Shown here: positions 21,024 to 32,397 of the stretch, in pieces
Position numbering within the stretch: the stretch's first letter is position 1
Layout of the letters: every line of letters begins with the position of its first letter
NCBI RefSeq assembly: GCF_000372725.1
Contig: NW_005199926.1
Location: 164,371 to 228,370 of the forward strand
Origin: Emiliania huxleyi CCMP1516
Lineage: Eukaryota; Haptophyta; Isochrysidales; Noelaerhabdaceae
DNA length: 64,000 nt
Direction: 5' to 3'
The notes under the pieces: model-generated
The model's database searches: none
The model's input: only the letters and a program-made list of their open reading frames with translations
What the model was told of the DNA's origin: nothing
Translations under genes and position numbers: made by a program

Positions 21024-22386
21024 CTACGCCACGAGGACCTGGACTCGAGGACCAAGATAGGCCCTGGAGATCTGGCGGTAGCAGTACATGAGCGTGGATG
21101 CGACTGCGTCCATGACCGTCCCCTCCTCTCCGCCGTCCGCGGTCTTGGCCATCGAACGGCATTGCGGCAGGCGGGCGGCTTTAGCAGGCACCAGCACTTG
21201 GTTTGCGCGCTGGAGCGCCAGCGACTCAGCGCGCTGCTTCAGCACCTGCTTTGCACGCTGGAACGCCGAGGTCTGAGCGCCCTCCTGATCAGTTGCGGCG
21301 GTGTGCGGCCGAGCATCGATCACGTTTGGGCCAACGAGAAACTGGGCGACGAGCACCACGCGGCGCCCGTGGGTGACGCTGTGCCCCGCATGCCAAACCG
21401 AGCCGTCGTGGACGGCGCAGGTGCCACGGCCCTGCCGAATCACGACGTCGCCCGAATCGTCGATGTAGCGCGTGCCGCCGCCCTCGTACGAAGAGGCATC
21501 GCTGAGCTCGACGATGACGGTCTGTCGGATCCCGTGGGGGTGCACCGCCCCGTCTGCACGGCGCGCAGGGGTCACAATGGGGTGTCACAATGGGGTCGGC
21601 ATGGTGCGGGGGCGCGCGTCTAACATGGGCGCACCTTGGTGAGGCGGCGTCCCCACCTGAACGTGCCCCGACCCGCCGGCAGCAGCAGCAGCCACGTCGT
21701 ACACGGACAGGAAGAGGTTCGATCGGAGTGGGAACGAGAAGGGAGAGAGGCGCAGCCACGGGTAGCGCGCGCGGAGGAACGGGATCACGTTGTCAGCCAT
21801 GGCCCGCCGGAACACGTCGAGTGCCGTCTCGTTGATGTTGAAGTACGAGTACCTTTTTGTCGTCACTCGCCGTGCTGAAGTACGCTCGAGGCGGCGAGTG
21901 ACGATGGTCCCTGACGTCAGGAAGTTGCACGGCCGCGTCACGTCGTAGACGCAATTGCAGTCGTAGCGGCCTTGATTGCACACGCGTCGCGGCGTCTCGA
22001 GCGGCTCGAGATGCCGGATAATGCTCTCCGCCCTGCGCGTGGCGGGGGGAGCTGGCTCGGCTCGTGAGGCGAGAGGTGCGACGGGCGCGTAAATTGCAGG
22101 CGTCGCACGGCGGAGAGGGTGGGTTGCGGGCTGGGGCTGGAGGCGCGCACTCTTCCAAGAGGAACGCCGCGTCAGCCTCATCCATGCACGCGAACGAGTA
22201 CGCGACCGGCGACGCACCAGCGAATGAGATCGTGCCGTCGCGGGCACGCTCGAAGCCGGTTTGGTCGAAGGAGACTCCGAGAGCGACTTGACCGGTGGCG
22301 TGCACCACGCGCTCCGAGTCGAGGCACAGTCCGCCGGTGGGGAAGGCGTGCGACTGGAGAGGGACCAGGAGGAGGTTGAGCACCAT
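21024..22386 (-). CDS. Secreted or ER 2OG-Fe(II) oxygenase, prolyl-hydroxylase-like
   Basis: Starts at 22386 with MVLNLLLVPLQSHAFPTGG, a plausible signal peptide. The first block ends DEADAAFLLEECAP. A middle block carries CNQGRYDCNCVYDVTRPCNF and YSYFNINETALDVFRRAMAD, and the last block has the double-stranded beta-helix end of a 2OG oxygenase: HPHGIRQTVIVELSDASSYE, GGGTRYIDDSGDVVIRQGRG, VHDGSVWHAGHSVTHGRRVV. The His of WHAGHSV and the Arg of GRR are in the places of the distal iron ligand and the 2OG-binding residue; the HxD-type part is near HPHGI. Two introns lie near 22030-22150 and 21560-21660 (borders not fixed). The C-terminus has a local duplication (QRAKQVLKQRAESLALQRAN). The substrate is unknown; ER prolyl hydroxylases of this shape act on proline-rich secreted proteins. 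Confidence 0.7.
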
Positions 22387-22976
22387 GGCGATCGGCCGCG
22401 CCTTAGGCGAGAAGCGGACGGAGGTTGCGGGCGGCGGTATATGCAGAGGAAGGCACGGCGGCGGCGGGGGCGGGAAATAAGGTGGAGCGGTGGCGTGCGG
22501 GCGCAGTGGGTGTGGCAGTGACGAGGGTAGCGGGGCAGCAGCAGGGAATCGAGTGGCGGTCATCGTTCTGGGGCATTCTTACACATCGTGTCTCGCCGCG
22601 AGCGCTGCCGTCCGGGCAGTAGTGGCGCGGGCGACGGATGCTGCAGCTCATTAGGCGGCGAGTGGGAAGCTTGCGAAGGGCGGGGCAGGACACAGGGAAT
22701 GGCGATCGAGCGCACTTGAGCGGCGGACTTATTGGCGATATGCGTTGTGCGAGGCGAAATGGGACAGGCAAATCGGGCAAAAGAAAGAAGCGCCTGCGTT
22801 TTCTGCGCCCTGATCGTCCTTCCAAAGGCCCTTGATCTGCAGGGTGGGGACTCTGTCCTCCTCCCACCCCTAGCTTGACTTGGCTGTCCGCTTCCGTCTT
22901 TCTTTACCGACTCTGACACACCCACAAACACGACGAGCGGGATGTCTCCCCGCACCTCTCACAGGGCCACTAACTG
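22387..22976. other. Intergenic with a diverged family C repeat
   Basis: 22790-22930 shares CTGATCGTCCTTCC, GGGTGGGGACTCTGTCCTCC and CTTGGCTGT-type pieces with 43850-43950. No gene is seen. The two flanking genes lie on the same strand, so this is the 5' side of the oxygenase gene and the 3' side of the glycosyltransferase gene. Confidence 0.45.
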
Positions 22977-25900
22977 TCACCACACGAGCCGCCTCTGCGG
23001 CGTGTCTCGCCGTTTGAGCTGGCCGAATGACACCTCCTCGTCGGAGCAGCGGACGGCGGTGAACGCCCACTTCTCGGAGAGGAACATCAGCAGGTAGGTT
23101 TGCCCGCCAAGGGCCACATACACCGAGTCCTTGCGCCACGGCGACGGCACAGGACCCCACGTCCCTTCCCCCCACGGAGAGGAGAGCGCACCGCCTGCGC
23201 GGAAGTGGACGCCGCCTCCCTCTCCGCTCCACGACCACTCCTCGTTTGCGGCGAGGAGCGAGTCGCCCAGCTTGAAGTCCTTATAGCCCTTGTCGCCGAG
23301 CGGCGGCATGCGGTCGGTGTTGACGCCGACCTTGCCCGAGCAGCCGCCCGTGTTGCGCCCCTCGCCGCCGTTCCAAGGCTTGAGCGCCGCGTCGTCGCCG
23401 CCGTGGTAAAACGCCTTGATGGAGACCATCCTCGCCTCCTTCTCCGGGTGGTAGTTGACGTGGCACGAGACTGGCACGTGGCGGCTGCGGTCGGCGAGGG
23501 CGGCGTCGGAGCGCATGTGCTTGAAGAGGAACTTTGTGTTGAGGAAGCACATGTAGTTCATCGTGCGGACGGTGACGCCCGCAACCTCGTGCGAGCCGTA
23601 CGCCAGCCGGAAGATCTCCTGCGCACACGCGAGGCGGGGCGCGTCAGGGCGGGCCTCGCGCGGCCGACCGCGGCTCTCTCTCGGACGCTCCTGGTTGTAC
23701 GCGCTCTGGTCCCAGACCGCCTCCGCGGCCACGCGGCGGGCGAGGATCTGCATCAGCCGCAGCGAGGGCCGCGTCGCGCCTGCTCACGGCTGCGTGCGTG
23801 AAGAGAGGCGGGGCTGGCCCAGCCGGGGGCGAGGGTCGCGTGGCGGCCGAGGTAGAAGAGGCCCGAGTTGCGCGCCACCAGCCGGAGGGAGGCGAGGGGA
23901 GGCTCCTTCGAGCCCGGCATCGCCGTCGGCAGGACGTGGCCGTAGGCGGTGCGGTCGTCCCACCCGTCCGTCATGCCCTCGACGTCCGTGTCGCGGTAGA
24001 GGCCGAGGAACGGGTCCTGCTCACGCGGACGAGGCGTGAAGAGGCGCACCTCTCGCGCCGCGTCTCTCTGCGGAGGCCGAGCAGGTCCTTGGTGATGACG
24101 ATGTCGACGTCGGAGAGGAGGACCGACACGCCCACCTATCCGCACCCCACCCCTAGTCACCACATCTCTCCCCATATCTCCCCACATCTCCCCTCGCGGC
24201 AGGGCGGGGCAGCCACGCCGCACCGACAGCATCTCGGCGAGAATTTGGAATTTGAGCGACGAGGTCGCGTGGTTGTCCGTGCCGCCGCCTCGCGCGCGCA
24301 GGCTGCGCCGGTACGAGGGGCAGCCTCGCCCGTCGAGGAACTGCTTTGTCCGCTCGTCGAGCGCGACGACGAGGAAGTTCGGCACGCCGACCTTTTGGAC
24401 GACGTCGACGAACTGGCCGAGCATCTGCAGGATGTTCGAGTTGGAGACCTGTGCCCGCGGGGAGGCGTGAGCAGACGCCTCCGCGCCGCCGCCCCGCCGC
24501 GGGGGCGCGGTAGCACCGCCGCCATCACCGCGCGCCCCACCGCCACCTTCTTCACCACCTCGCACAGCTCAGGCAGCTCGGCGCAGTTGACGGGCCAGGG
24601 GCCGTCCGCCGGCGCGATGAGGTCGAGCGGCTTGGTGTCGCCGCCCGCGGGCGCGTACCCCTTGAGGCCCGGCGGCTGCTTCTCGCAGCGCGAGGCGAGG
24701 ACGAGCTCCTTTGTCGGCGCGTGCACCTGCGGTGGCGTGACACGGCTTGCAGGCTGCGGCTGGCGGGGGAAGGGGAGGGGCCGGGGGGGGGCGGGGGGGG
24801 GGACGGCCAATCTCTCGCCGAATGAATGTCGCGCAATCTCTCGCCGCCGGCCGCTCTCGGGCGCGCGATTCGTCCGCTCTCGGGGCGTCCTCCCGCGCCG
24901 CACCGGCGCCGCGCGCATGAGCGGGTCGATGGCGGTCCTCTCGACGGCGGAGCGGTGCTGCAGCGACCCGGTCGTCGCGCTGCGCCAAGCCTCGCCGAGC
25001 GGCGCGCCGCGGTGGTATGAGCCGGCCGCCGCCGCCTGCCGCTCCGCGCCGCCCGCCGCGCCGCGGCCAGGCAGCAGCGCCGCGTGCCGGGCAGAGGGAG
25101 GGCCTCCGCCCGGCGCCGCGCCGAGGCGCGACAGCGCCGAGCGCGCGTTCAGCCAGCAGTCGACGGGCAGGATGCGCACCTGCTCACGGGCGGGGCGGTG
25201 AAGGCCCTCCGCAGCCAGCATCGGCGGGCGGCGGGGCGCGCGCCGAGGCGCCGACGCGAGAGACGCCGTCGAACGCGGGGAGCAGCAGCTCCTGGCTCAG
25301 CGCTGCGCCCTCGCCGCCCTCCTCGCCGCCTCCGACCCCCCACGCCGCGCCCGCCGCCGCCGGCCAGCCCTCGGCCGCCGCGCGCGCCGCCATGCGGTTC
25401 GCGACGGCTACCGCCTCGCGGGTCGGGCGAGCGAAGAAGAGGGCGGGCGAGAGGGAGGCGACGACCGACGTCTCGCAGTAGCGCGACCAGCCCATCGAGG
25501 GGTCGTCGGCGCCTGTCCAAGCAGCGAGGCGTGAAGCGACGCCGTCCACACGCGCACCGCCGGCGCCCGTGAGGGGGCCTCGGGCTACCTCGGCCGCATC
25601 TCGGCTCGGTCTCGGGCTACGTCTCGGGTACGTCTCGGGCTACGTCTCGGGCTACGTCCTCGGGTCTCGGCCAGGGTCTCGGCTAGGCTTGTCCCATGAT
25701 GAAGCCGTGGGCGGACTCCTCGTCCCACCCGTCCGAGAGGAGCTCGAAGTCAGAGTCGAGAGAGGCGAGCTCGAAGGGAGGCGCGCCCAGCACCGCGTCC
25801 GCGTCCGCGTAGAGCAGCTCCGCGCCCGAGGCGAGGAGCGCAGACAGGGCCCGCCACTTGAGGGCGAGAGGCGTGCTCCTGTCCACAGCCGGAGGCGTGA

Positions 25901-27066
25901 GCAGGCGCGGTGCCGCGGCGCGCATGCCGTCGGAGCGAGCGCGGCGTGCGCCCAGCCGCGGCGGCGGACGGCGCGGGAGGGAGCGACTCGCCTGAGGGGA
26001 GGCGCGGTGAGGGCGGGGCAAGGCGCGGTGAGGGCGGGGCAAGGGGCGGTGAGGGCGGGGCAAGGCGCGGTGAGGGCGGGGCAAGGCGCGGTGAGGGCGG
26101 GGCAAGGCGCGGTGAGGGCGGGGCAAGGCGCGGTGAGGGCGGGGCAAGGCGCGGTGAGGGCGGGGCAAGGGGCGGTGAGGGCGGGGCAGGCGGAGTCGGC
26201 AGGCGGAGTCGGCAGGCGGAGTTGGCAGGCGGAGTCGGCAGGCGGAGAGGCGTCGGGTTGACGTCGCTCGCGCGGCTGGGCAGTGGGAGGAGGGCGGCGG
26301 AGGAGGGCGGGGTCGCGGCTCGCCTGCTGCGAGGTCGGCGATCGCGGGCGGCGGCGCAGCTGCGGCGGCGCAGGCTGCAGCGCCGTCCGAGGCGGCGCCT
26401 GCTCCGAGTGCGAGGGCGAGGAGAGGTACCTGGGTAGCAGGTGGAGCAGGCTTGTGCAGGTGGAGCAGGCTTGTGAGGCGCACACTCCAAACTCGTGCGA
26501 GGGCCCTGTGCGAGGAGGGGCGCCTTGAGCGCCGCCGCCGAGGAGGAGAGCGTGGCGAGCATGCCACCCTGGCCCGCCACGAAGGAGGTGACCACAAGCC
26601 GGCCGCCTCCTCCACCGCCGCCGCCACCGCCACCGCCAAACTGCAGGGCGGAGGCGAGCGCCGCGCAGAGGGCGCTGCCCGCGACGCACGTCCCTCCCGA
26701 GAGGAGCCGCAGCTGCCGCTGCCGCACCGCGTCGGGCGTCGGCCTGCAGCTCTGCGGGAGAGAGCCGGAGAGGGCAGATGCGCGGGCAGCGCCGCCGGCA
26801 GAGGAGGCGGCGGAAGCGGCGCCGGCACCGGCAGCTGCGCCGGGTTTCACCACCGCCTTGCGGTGGGAGGCTGCTGACGGGACTGCCGTCTCTGCGACCA
26901 CAGTCTCTCTCTTCATCCGCGGCCGGGTGGGCGGCTGACGGCGGGAGTGCAGCGAGTCGTCGAAGAGAGTGTAGTTTGCGAGGACAAGGAGGGCGAGGCC
27001 GGTCGCCGCGAAGGAGTAGAAGAGGCAGGAGGCGCGCATGACGATCGGCAGAGATGCGGGACGCAC
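22977..27066 (-). CDS. Golgi GT77-type arabinosyltransferase-like protein with two tandem nucleotide-sugar transferase domains
   Basis: The N-terminus (27066; inner Met 27039) has a signal anchor MRASCLFYSFAATGLALLVL, then a Lys/Arg and low-complexity stem. Domain 1 reads RSTPLALKWRALSALLASGA, LLYADADAVLGAPPFELASL, DSDFELLSDGWDEESAHGFI and GWSRYCETSVVASLSPALFF. Domain 2 reads VGVPNFLVVALDERTKQFLD, SLKFQILAEMLS, VGVSVLLSDVDIVITK, DPFLGLYRDTDVEGMTDGWD, NSGLFYL, MNYMCFLNTKFLFKHMR and SCHVNYHPEKEARMVSIKAF, and ends at 22977. DxD motifs DAD and DVD are present in both domains. HVNYHPEK is the signature of plant RRA/RAY extensin arabinosyltransferases. Introns fixed by phase and family alignment: 23780-23847, 24017-24087 (GA-AG), 24136-24223; others near 24450-24540, 25190-25240 and 25500-25680. 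The region 25950-26480 is repetitive and its splicing is unresolved. Likely role: arabinosylation of hydroxyproline-rich surface proteins. Confidence 0.75.
26000..26188. repeat. Nine 21-bp tandem repeats inside the GT77-like gene
   Basis: Unit AGGCGCGGTGAGGGCGGGGCA on the plus strand, nine copies, of which two carry GGGG for GCGC. It is followed at 26189-26250 by about five ~13-bp GGCGGAGTCGGCA units. On the gene strand each unit contains CCCTCACCG, a branch-point-like CTCAC. Because 21 is a multiple of three, the array is open in several frames; I think it is intronic but cannot prove it. Confidence 0.7.
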
Positions 27067-28267
27067 AGATCGGGCACAACGAGCGGTGCCGGTGGGGCGA
27101 GAGCGTCAGGATGCTGGCGCTTTGCCGGGCCGCCAACTCTGCAGGCCGAAGTAGATTTTTTTTAGAGCCGGCTCTAGGTTCGACCCAAATGTTAACAAAC
27201 ACATCTCGGGCTCACAGCAGACAGGCTCAACACAGGTGCGGAGTGTGCCGCGTGCTAGCACTATCAGGACGAAAAGAATTGAACGCAGATTCGATCGTCA
27301 AGCCACGGGACTAGTGCCGTCCTCCCATCCCTCCCTCCCGTGGTAGTTTTCTTTCTTTTGGGGGCACGGGATGGCGCGCATGGCACAAACACAGGCACAC
27401 TACTACAGGCGAAAAGAATTACCCTGAGGGAGGGTGAAGAGGATGTGGAGACAAACCAGAAAGTCGAAGAGGATTTATTCGCTGAAGAGGATTTTAAAAG
27501 ACAAACCAGAAAGTCGAATTCATGGCACGTCCGCGTCCCCCTGCGCGCCGCACACTCACATAATGATTAAATCACTCTGCCAAAAAGTTTTTCAAGTTTT
27601 GGGCCCCCCCTTTTGCCCCATTTTTTGTGCGCCCTCCCCTGGGGAGGGGCCGCCCATTGTTGGGTCCCCCCCCGGCAAAGTTGCACTTTTAAAGCCAGGG
27701 CGGCCCCCCCCCCCCCCCCAGCAGCAGAGCTCTGGTGCTGGGGGGGTCGGGACCCGCCCCCCAGCAGCAGCGCTCTGCTGCTGGGGGCCGACCCACCCCC
27801 CAGCAGCAGCGCTTTGCTGCTGGGGGGGTTCGGACCCCCCCCCCCCAGCAGCAGAGCTCTGCCGCTGGGGTGCTGGCCGATCTCTGTACAGCCAGTTGTA
27901 AGTAAGTAGCGTTCCAGTGGCGAGAATTTATGGTCGGCACCAAATCAGAGGAGAGAGGTCTCACTGCGGACCCTCCTACTGCCAGCCAGGCGGCGCGGTG
28001 AACACAACCGCCTCGAGCGTACCGCTCAAACACGAGCCGAGGGTGCTAGCCTGTAGCCGTGCCGCGGTAGGAAGTACGTCGCAGGGGGGGTGAGTTTTGA
28101 CTTTTGCGGTACCCGCAAGGCACACAGCTGTAATGCACATAAATAATCGGTACAAGTGGCCTGCCCCGGCCGTGACCCCAATCCCCCTGGAGGCGCGGAG
28201 CCGCGGGAGGGCGCCAAGCGCAACGCCCACAGAGAGACACAGGACCCCGCCCATTTCTCTCGCTCGC
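27067..28267. other. Intergenic with repeat fragments and a hairpin array
   Basis: 27310-27360 holds a diverged family C fragment (GCCGTCCTCCCATCCCTCCC, then a TTTCTTTCTTTT run). 27560-27710 is rich in C homopolymers. 27713-27870 is the hairpin array listed separately. No gene is recognised. Confidence 0.45.
27713..27870. repeat. Four tandem CAGCAG/CTGCTG hairpins
   Basis: Four units of the form CCCCCAGCAGCAG-N4-CTGCTGGGGG, at about 27716-27747, 27757-27787, 27796-27827 and 27841-27870, spaced by about 10 nt of GGACCC/GGGTCC-like sequence. Each unit is an inverted repeat of 12-13 bp with an AGCTCT/GCGCTC-type centre; single mismatches differ between units. Confidence 0.7.
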
Positions 28268-31200
28268 TCATGCCTCCATCACCCTCACCACCGGCGGGAG
28301 GCCGGTCGAGAGACGCGCGGAGATGGACTTCGGGGGGCTTGCCGCTGGGATGGCGACCGTGACGCCGCCACGATCGAAATTCTCGATGTCCTTGCCGCAC
28401 ACGGCGGTGCGAACTATCCCCGTGTAGGCGCAGAAAGCGATGGTGACCAGTGCGCCGGCTCCGACGAGAACGCCTGCCAGGAATGAAGCGACAGAGAAGC
28501 CGACGAGGGCGAGATTCGACGCCTCGCTAGCCTAATACAGCACAGCCGGTGAAGAGGTGGGCCGCTAGCGGGTCGAGGCCCGTTGCCGCTGCCACCTCGT
28601 AGTAGTCGCCGTGCACAATCAGTGGCGTCGGCACCGCCTGCGGATCGGTGCATGCCTCCAGGCCGGCGGTCGCGTTGAGCGAAGGTACACTGCTAGCGTC
28701 TTGCTCGATGTGCTCCACGGTGAGCGGGACGGCGAGGGTCGCCTCGCCGGTTCCGTTCCGCTGCAGGACCCGAGCCTGAAGCATGCCCAAGTCTGCTTGC
28801 TGCAGCCGCCGGCCTGCCATCGCGAGGAGGAAGGCCGCATTCGAGACGTAGGCGATCGCCTCGCCGATGTCGAGAGTGAAGTCGTGCTCCCACGCCTATA
28901 TTCAAAGAGGCACCTGTGGAGACATGCTTCACGGCATGGTCGAGCGTAAAGTGCTGCGGTGTACCCCATCGTCGAGGTCGAGCGTCCCCGTAAGGAGGTA
29001 CTTGCTGCGGCCAATGTCGAGCAGGAGCACCTATTCGCTGGGCCGGGCTACCCCGTAAGGGGAGGAGCGCCAGAGGGGAGCGGAGAGAGGAGAGGCAGAG
29101 GGGAGTGCCGCGTCATACAGGTCGAGCCGCCGCTGGCCGAAGAAGTTGAGGGTGAAGAGCGTCACGTGGTAGAGGCGCACGGTGATGACAGGCCCGTGTT
29201 CCGACGTCCACGCCGCGGTGAAGTCGACATTCAGGTCAAACAGCTCGAGCGTCGACGCCATCCTCGTGCTCCACCGGCCGGCGCTCGTGACCTCGCTCTC
29301 AAGAGTGACCCCGCGGATGGCGACGCCGTTGTGCCTGCTCGACGGCTCGACAATCGCGATGCGGGGGATACGAACCCTCGTGTACAGGCTCACGGCGCCC
29401 GATCCGTGGTGCGGCACCGTCAGCGCCGCGTCGACGGGGAGCATCTCGGCGAGCCACTCGAGCGTGTCGAGCTTGTCGATCCCGTTAAGGGCGCTGTGCA
29501 GCAAGTCGGTCGAGGTCAGGCCGTACACTTGCAGGTAGATGCCAGTGACGCCCTCGTGCAGCCGCACGGGCGCGACGACAGGGTGGTGGAGGGCCGTGGA
29601 GAGGCCGTGCTCGAGCGTGCCCACCGCCCACTCGAGCTTCTCGTACGGGGCAAAGACGCTGCCTGATGCCTACACCGACGGAGCGGAGTTGGTCAGGTGT
29701 GCTCTAATCAGGTGCGGAGGCGGCATGACGCCACACCTCCTCTCCCGCCACCCCATTGATGGCCCTGAGTAGCTCCGCGCTGACTCCGGCCGCGTCACCA
29801 AGAACGCAGAGCGCGAGGCGGCCGAACGCATCCATCGGTGGCCAGTCAACCGGCGCAACGCTCCACGTGAGCGCGACGCGGCTGTCGTAGCCCACGTGCA
29901 GCCTTGCGCCCGCTGTGAGAGTCGACGCCTCGCCCAAGGCCGGGCAGTGCATGCTCGCCACCCCCTCCGCTTGCAGGTAAAAGGTGGTCCGCGTCGTGCG
30001 CTCCCACGCGCTTGCCGCCGTCTCCGAGTAGAAGCCCGCCTCGACGTAGAGGTTGCTGAGCGAGAGCCACTGCTGGCCAAAGGCGGCGGAGAGGTCGTCG
30101 TGCTGGTACTGAGCAAGCGCGCCCACAGTACCGTTGCGCGCGGCGGCGGCAGCGCTCAGCCCGTCGAGGCCCGAGATGTGCTCCTGCTCGCCAAGGGGGT
30201 GCTGGCCCTCGACGGGGAAGCTCAGCATCGTGCCGAGCACGGAGATGGTGACGTCGGCCGACACGTGGATCGCATCGGGGATGAGGGCGGCGCACGCGTC
30301 GGTGACCGTGATGGCGCCCACCGCGATCGGGCCGGCGAGGCAGGCGAGGGCCTGTGCTCGGAGAAGGCGAGGAGGCGTGAGTGGAGAGGGCGGTATGAGG
30401 CGGAAGGCGTGAGTGGAGAGGGCAGTATGAGGCGGAAGGCGTGGCTGGGCGACACCTGGCCAACGCCGAGGTCAAGCTGCGGCTCACGGTCTCCGGGAGA
30501 GCACACGGGCAGCGACTCGCACAGCAGGTCCACGAGGAGGTCGGGGGACGGCGAGGAATCGAGCGCGCCGTCGGGGGCGCCGCTGCCGGCTTCGGGAGCA
30601 GGTGACGAGGGCGGGGGAGACGGCGGCAGAGATTCGGTGGATGTCGCGGTGGGCGAGGGCGGCGGCGGTGGTGGCAGTGGCGGCGGTGGCGACGGGGACA
30701 GCGGTGAGGGTGGCGAGGGCGGGGGAGACGGCGGCAGAGATTCGATGGATGTCGCGGTGGGCGAGGGCGGCGGCGGTGGTGGCAGTGGCGGCGGTGGCGG
30801 CGGGGACAGCGGTGAGGGTGGCGAGGGCGGGGGAGACGGTGACGGCGAGATGCAGCAACCGCCACATTGCGGGCAGACGGCCAGCAAGTCGAAGTTGCCG
30901 TTCTCGCATGAGACCTGCTCCCATTGTGAGCAAGGCAGTGTGATCGTTCCAGTCGGGATGGCATGCTTGCACACCTTGGAAAGGCAAGAAAGAGGCGGCA
31001 GCGATGGAGGCGGCGATGGAGGTTGCGGAGTCGCGGGTGGTGGTGGCAGTGGCGAGGGTGGTGGTGGCAGCGGCGGAGAGGGAGGAGGGCAGCAAAAGGC
31101 CAAGCAGGACTCATCGCTGATGTAGGACTGCCACCAGCTCTTCGGCTCGCCCGGGCACACTTGCCAGGTGAAGTCGCCGGGGCAGTCGCAAGGCGGCGTC

Positions 31201-31442
31201 TCGCGGCAGACGGGGTGATTGCCCGGGTATGTGATGCCGCCCACGATGCAGAATCGCGATTGTGGCGCGAAGTCTATGTTGCCGACGAAGCGCGCTTGCT
31301 GCGCGAGCGGGACGGAGGCGAGGGAAAGCATGGGATGCGCAGCGCTCGACGCCGACCCTGGAGCTGTTGTGTCGGTGGACAAGGAGACGCCGCAATTGAG
31401 ACACGGCGGTTCCTGGACGTCCATGGCGACAAAAGAAAACAT
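28268..31442 (-). CDS. Large proline-rich extracellular type I membrane protein, unknown family
   Basis: The extracellular N-terminal part has paired cysteines (EPPCLNCGVSLST, CRETPPCDCPGDFTWQVCPG, CLAFCC), then Ser-Pro-rich linkers (PPPSPPLPPPPSPLPPPP), a second Cys block (CSQWEQVSCENGNFDLLAVC), and a large region of beta-like segments (FTAAWTSEHGPVITVRLYHV, LALCVLGDAAGVSAELLRAI). The C-terminus is recovered only by splicing out an intron ending near 28531 (CTTCACCGGCTGTGCTGTATTAG on the gene strand). This joins LFTGC to ASEASNLALVGFSVASFLAG and VLVGAGALVTIAFCAY, a membrane span, followed by a ~45-residue tail ending PPVVRVMEA at 28268. The start is either 31442 (MFSFVAMDVQ) or 31505; the latter reads into a repeat-derived (TTTA)n tract. 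The protein is a hydroxyproline-rich-glycoprotein type surface protein and could be a substrate of the neighbouring GT77-like enzyme and hydroxylase (inference). Confidence 0.6.
30613..30836. repeat. 108-bp tandem repeat in the proline-rich linker
   Basis: Two copies plus the start of a third, phased at 30613, 30721 and 30829 (each beginning GGGGGAGACG). Differences are a handful of substitutions. On the coding strand each unit encodes 36 residues of the type [20 protein letters not shown], so the linker length evolves by in-frame duplication. Confidence 0.75.
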
Positions 31443-31505
31443 TGCGCCGCGGATTATAACATCAAAGACCGCCGTATAAATAAATAAATAAAACGGACAC
31501 GCCAA

Positions 31506-32397
31506 AACGAGGGGTGGGAGAAGGACAGGGCCCCACCTGCACGAGGGCGAGCAGGATCTTGGAGGACGTGGCGAGGGTGGTGGTCAGCCACAGGCAAAAG
31601 CCGCCGAAGCCCTCACCGCTGCCGTCCGCGGCGCCGCAGCGCGGAAGGCCGGGCCGCCGCCGCCTTCAACGGGCTTCGACTTGATGCGTCAGCAGTCCAA
31701 GGACAGAATTGGAGCCGAAGTCAGCGAAGACGCTAAGAAGGCGTCAGTGGTGTGGGGGGAATCTGTCAAGACGGGCGAGAATCGTGAGGGTGGCCTGTCG
31801 GCAGCGGCGGTGCTGCCGTCGACGCAACCGCGTAAGCTCGTTCGGAAGGTGACGCCGCACCCCAAGAAGCAGTGAGACGCGGAGCGTGCGCCGTCGAGTA
31901 CGTTTGACGTGAGGTCGGATAGGGCAGACTGGCCGGCAGAGGCGGCCGACACTAGGCAGCATGGTGCCGCCTCGCTGTACTGTTTAGTTTCCACGGGAGG
32001 CACCTAGCGCATCATCCGGAGTGTGCGACAACGCCCAAATTTCGGGCGTGAGGGGCGGGGCCTGCCAGAGGGTAGCTCTACGTAGAGGCTCTAGCGCTGC
32101 GCGCATGCGCGCACAGAACTGGGCGCGGGTTTTTGCCGGCGGGGCCCGGGGTCGGCTATCCCCCGCGTACCGTCTCCTCTTTCCTCGGTCGCCGGGTGCT
32201 CGGCCCAGAGTGTTATATATCATCATCATCCTAAAGTTGATCCTAAGCCCGCGCTCATCTCGCACATGTCGCAACGAGAGACACACGAAATGGCGCTCTC
32301 TCCTACGGCTTTTGTACTGGGATGGGACACAGCTACGGCTTTAAGGTGCGCAAGGCCCGCGCCGCGGCTCCGCCACACCTCCCACCGTCGCCGACGA
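31506..32397. other. Intergenic, no gene recognised
   Basis: A weak plus-strand frame at 31681-31875 (MMRQQSKDRIGAEVSEDAKK) looks protein-like but is short, has no recognisable partner exon and is not called. The end 31478-31505 carries an inverted family D tail. Confidence 0.35.

Noticed and set aside
26000-26188. CRISPR-like or leucine-rich repeat coding array
   Set aside because: It is a head-to-tail 21-bp VNTR without spacers, inside a eukaryotic gene.
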